Below are positions 39,128 through 41,264 of a stretch of 41,264 nt of DNA, piece by piece. Source of the DNA: Acidobacteriota bacterium (lineage in GTDB: Bacteria; Acidobacteriota; Vicinamibacteria; Vicinamibacterales; UBA8438); assembly GCA_021296475.1 (NCBI GenBank), contig JAGWAJ010000015.1, forward strand, positions 1-41,264, read 5' to 3'. Position 1 is the stretch's first letter. Each line of letters opens with the position of its first letter. The position numbers were made by a program, and so were the translations under genes. The notes beneath the pieces were generated by a model that was not told where the DNA came from, searched no databases, and was given only the letters and a program-made list of their open reading frames with translations.

Positions 39128-41264
39128 ATGAATCGAACCGACCCCTACCAAGGGGAACCCGGCGGTCCCATTGCCTTCATGGCGAGCAACCGCGTCGCCG
39201 CCAATCTATTGATGTTGGTCATACTGGCGGCCGGCCTGGTGGCGCTGGAGGCCTTGGAACGGCAAGCCTGGCCGACCGTTCCCTTCAATACCATCGAAGT
39301 GTCGGTGGCCTATCCCGGCGCCGTGCCCGAGGAAGTGGAAGAGTCGATCGTCGTCAAGATCGAGGAGCAGGTGGAGGCGCTGGAGGATGCCAAAGCGGTC
39401 AAGTCCATGGCGGCCCCTGGGCTGGCATCGGTGAGGGTCGAATTGAAATCCGGCGCCGACATCGACGAGGTCATGGACGAGGTCAAGGCCGCGGTCGGAC
39501 GCATTCATTCGTTTCCCGGCGCAGCCGAGCGACCGCAGTTCAGGGAAATGGACAACCGCACCAGCATGATCCGTCTGATCGTCTTTGGCGACATACCGGA
39601 GCGCTCGCTGAAGGAGTTGGCCTATCAGATCGAGGACGACTTGGCCTCATTGCCAGCCGTGTCCCAGGTCGAGACCACCGGCACCCGAGAATATGAGATC
39701 TCGATCGAAGTGCCGCTTCTCAGTCTGCGCGCCTTCGGGTTGACGCTCGACGATGTCGCGGATGCGGTCCGACGCAGTTCCCTCGACCTTTCGGCCGGCA
39801 GCATCGATACGCGGGAGGCCCAGGTGCGGGTGCGGACCATCGGCCAGAGGTACGACCAGCTCGACTTCGAGGAGATCGTCGTCATCGCTCGGAAGGACGG
39901 CACGGTCGTGCGTCTCGGAGAAATCGGCGACGTGCGCGATGCTTTCCGGAATACCGACCTGATTCTACGGCACCAGGGTCAGCCGGCGCTCTTTGTGGAG
40001 GTATACCGGGCCGAGGGCGAGCAGGTGATGGATGTGGCCCAAGCCGTACAAGAGCACATCGCAAACGTGATTGTCCCCTCCCTGCCCGAGAGCGTCGGGA
40101 TCACCATCTGGAACGATGACTCCCAGACCTACTCGGAGCGGGCCGACATCCTCCGCAAGAACGGTCTTATGGGACTCGTTCTGGTGTTCATTGCACTGGC
40201 CCTGTTTCTCGAGATACGGCTCGCATTGTGGGTCGTCTCCGGCTTGATCACTGCCGGCGTCGGCGCTTTGGCGGTGATGCTGGCGCTCGACCTCGCGATC
40301 AATACCATCTCGCTGTTCGCGTTCGTTCTGGCTATCGGCATCATTGTCGACGACGCCATAGTGGTGGCCGAACACATCCACTACGAACGTATGCGGGGAG
40401 TTCCGGGAGTGGCGGCGGCCATCCGGGGCACGCGACGGATCAAGAATGCATTGATCTTCGCGGTTCTCACTTCGGTAGCGGCCTTCACGCCTCTGCTCTT
40501 CATTCCCGGGGGCATCGGAGAAGTGTGGAGCGCTCTGCCGGTGATCGTCATCAGCATGCTGCTGATCTCGCTGGTCGAAGCCCTCCTGATACTGCCGAAG
40601 CACCTGTCCCACTTGCACGGACCGGAATGGGTGCCGACCAACCTGCTGGATCGGTTCTTCTCGCGTACCCGAGACCACGTGGCTCGAGGGTTGAACAGAT
40701 TCATCAATGGTCCCCTGGATCGATGGTTGCGGTTCGCGACGAACTGGCCCGCTGTCGTGGTGGCGGGGGTCGTTGGCCTATTCGTTGTCAGCCTGTCCCT
40801 GGTGCCGGCCGGTATCGTCCCGACGACCTTTGCCCCTGTGGTGGAGGGGGACTTCGTCACCGCCAATCTCGTAATGCCGGACGGGACACCAGCGGAGCGG
40901 ACCTACCAGGTGGCGCTGGAACTGGAGCGGGCGGGAAAGCGGGTTCTGGAACGTCTGGAACGGGACAGACCGGCCGGCACTCCCTCTCTGCTTTCCGGCG
41001 TGAGCGTCACCGTCGGCCAAAGACCTCGTGTGGAGGGGGGAGGGCTCAACCCGACCCCTACCATGAATCCGCAAGCAAACATCGCCACTATCGAATTCAA
41101 GCTCGCAAGTGCCCAGCAACGGGACCTGTCCGCTATCTCGATCGTACAGGCCTGGCGGGAGGAGGTCGGGATTCTCCCCCACGTTCGGGGGATTGCCTTC
41201 AGCGGCGAGGTCATCGATCTCGGCAGTCCCGTGGAGGCAGTGCTGTCGCATCCGGATCCGGAGC
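39128..41264 (+). CDS. RND efflux permease (AcrB-like), C-terminally cut by the window
   Basis: The ATG at 39128 opens a frame still unbroken at the last base (712 codons); full-length relatives have about 1,000-1,050 residues. Present parts: first membrane helix (ANLLMLVILAAGLVALEAL, about 24-42), the periplasmic PN1/PN2 part (NTIEVSVAYPGAVPEEVEES, MIRLIVFGDIPERSLKELAY), then helices 2-6 (GLMGLVLVFIALALFLEIR, SLFAFVLAIGIIVDDAIVVA). The Asp pair of the proton relay is in IGIIVDDAIVVAEHI, near residue 406, as in AcrB (407/408). Thus it is a proton-driven exporter, working with the outer-membrane factor just upstream. The substrate class (drug, lipid, metabolite) cannot be told; the sequence is closer to hydrophobe-type HAE1 than to metal CusA types, because it lacks CusA's Met-rich track. 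Confidence 0.93.
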   Translation, partial: MNRTDPYQGEPGGPIAFMASNRVAANLLMLVILAAGLVALEALERQAWPTVPFNTIEVSVAYPGAVPEEVEESIVVKIEEQVEALEDAKAVKSMAAPGLASVRVELKSGADIDEVMDEVKAAVGRIHSFPGAAERPQFREMDNRTSMIRLIVFGDIPERSLKELAYQIEDDLASLPAVSQVETTGTREYEISIEVPLLSLRAFGLTLDDVADAVRRSSLDLSAGSIDTREAQVRVRTIGQRYDQLDFEEIVVIARKDGTVVRLGEIGDVRDAFRNTDLILRHQGQPALFVEVYRAEGEQVMDVAQAVQEHIANVIVPSLPESVGITIWNDDSQTYSERADILRKNGLMGLVLVFIALALFLEIRLALWVVSGLITAGVGALAVMLALDLAINTISLFAFVLAIGIIVDDAIVVAEHIHYERMRGVPGVAAAIRGTRRIKNALIFAVLTSVAAFTPLLFIPGGIGEVWSALPVIVISMLLISLVEALLILPKHLSHLHGPEWVPTNLLDRFFSRTRDHVARGLNRFINGPLDRWLRFATNWPAVVVAGVVGLFVVSLSLVPAGIVPTTFAPVVEGDFVTANLVMPDGTPAERTYQVALELERAGKRVLERLERDRPAGTPSLLSGVSVTVGQRPRVEGGGLNPTPTMNPQANIATIEFKLASAQQRDLSAISIVQAWREEVGILPHVRGIAFSGEVIDLGSPVEAVLSHPDPE

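Overview
This window is a GC-rich bacterial chromosome segment of about 41 kb. It is probably from an uncultured member of the Acidobacteriota or a related soil or marine lineage. The call rests on the gene style: sugar-acid catabolism genes, a secreted NHL-propeller lipoprotein, a GT9 glycosyltransferase, a SprT-like protease beside TPR proteins, Cache and ankyrin proteins, TTG/GTG starts, and many decayed intergenic repeats. It does not rest on a marker-gene phylogeny. No rRNA, CRISPR array or intact transposase was seen.

Layout. Positions 1-5240 hold a carbohydrate-acid block: the end of a LarA/DUF2088-type protein, a D-2-hydroxyacid dehydrogenase with a small internal deletion, a DoxX membrane protein, and a leftward operon of a GT9 glycosyltransferase, a four-carbon acid-sugar kinase and a PdxA2-type dehydrogenase. 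The last two make the core of a D-threonate/D-erythronate to dihydroxyacetone-phosphate route. A lipoprotein parvulin-type foldase (5467-6498) and tRNA-Ser(TGA) follow.

Positions 6731-15215, right after the tRNA, look like an accessory region. They hold an AbrB/MazF-type toxin-antitoxin pair, back-to-back gene fragments, a STAS protein, an ankyrin protein, a small element with terminal inverted repeats, and a tandem-Cache gene split by an insertion of about 2.15 kb. The insertion carries a DUF1640-like gene, an unrecognised lower-GC gene and a decayed gene end. A beta-barrel protein closes the region.

Positions 15423-24369 are mostly leftward housekeeping genes: a U32-like TIM-barrel protein, an M23 peptidase, RadC, an HD-domain protein, DNA polymerase I without recognisable proofreading residues, a cytochrome c and a GT2 glycosyltransferase. 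Positions 24798-31256 are a rightward uvrA-led cluster: uvrA, a TPR protein, two secreted helical proteins and a SprT-like zinc protease. Positions 31416-34173 are a PhyH dioxygenase, a DapA-like lyase and an HpcH/HpaI aldolase-like protein; the last two have altered catalytic positions. A conserved-looking unknown protein, an NHL lipoprotein, tRNA-Ala(GGC), an outer-membrane efflux factor and a truncated RND permease complete the window.

The intergenic spaces carry several interlocking dispersed repeats: CACGAA-type repeats, TGTGCATCC-type repeats tied to a GxxExxY gene remnant, and GTGGAGA heptamers. A 131-bp inverted-repeat element has inserted into one CACGAA copy with a 6-bp target duplication. 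The strongest candidates for something undescribed are the PhyH/DapA-like/HpcH-like cassette, the uvrA-linked TPR/secreted/SprT cluster, the split Cache gene and the small non-autonomous elements.
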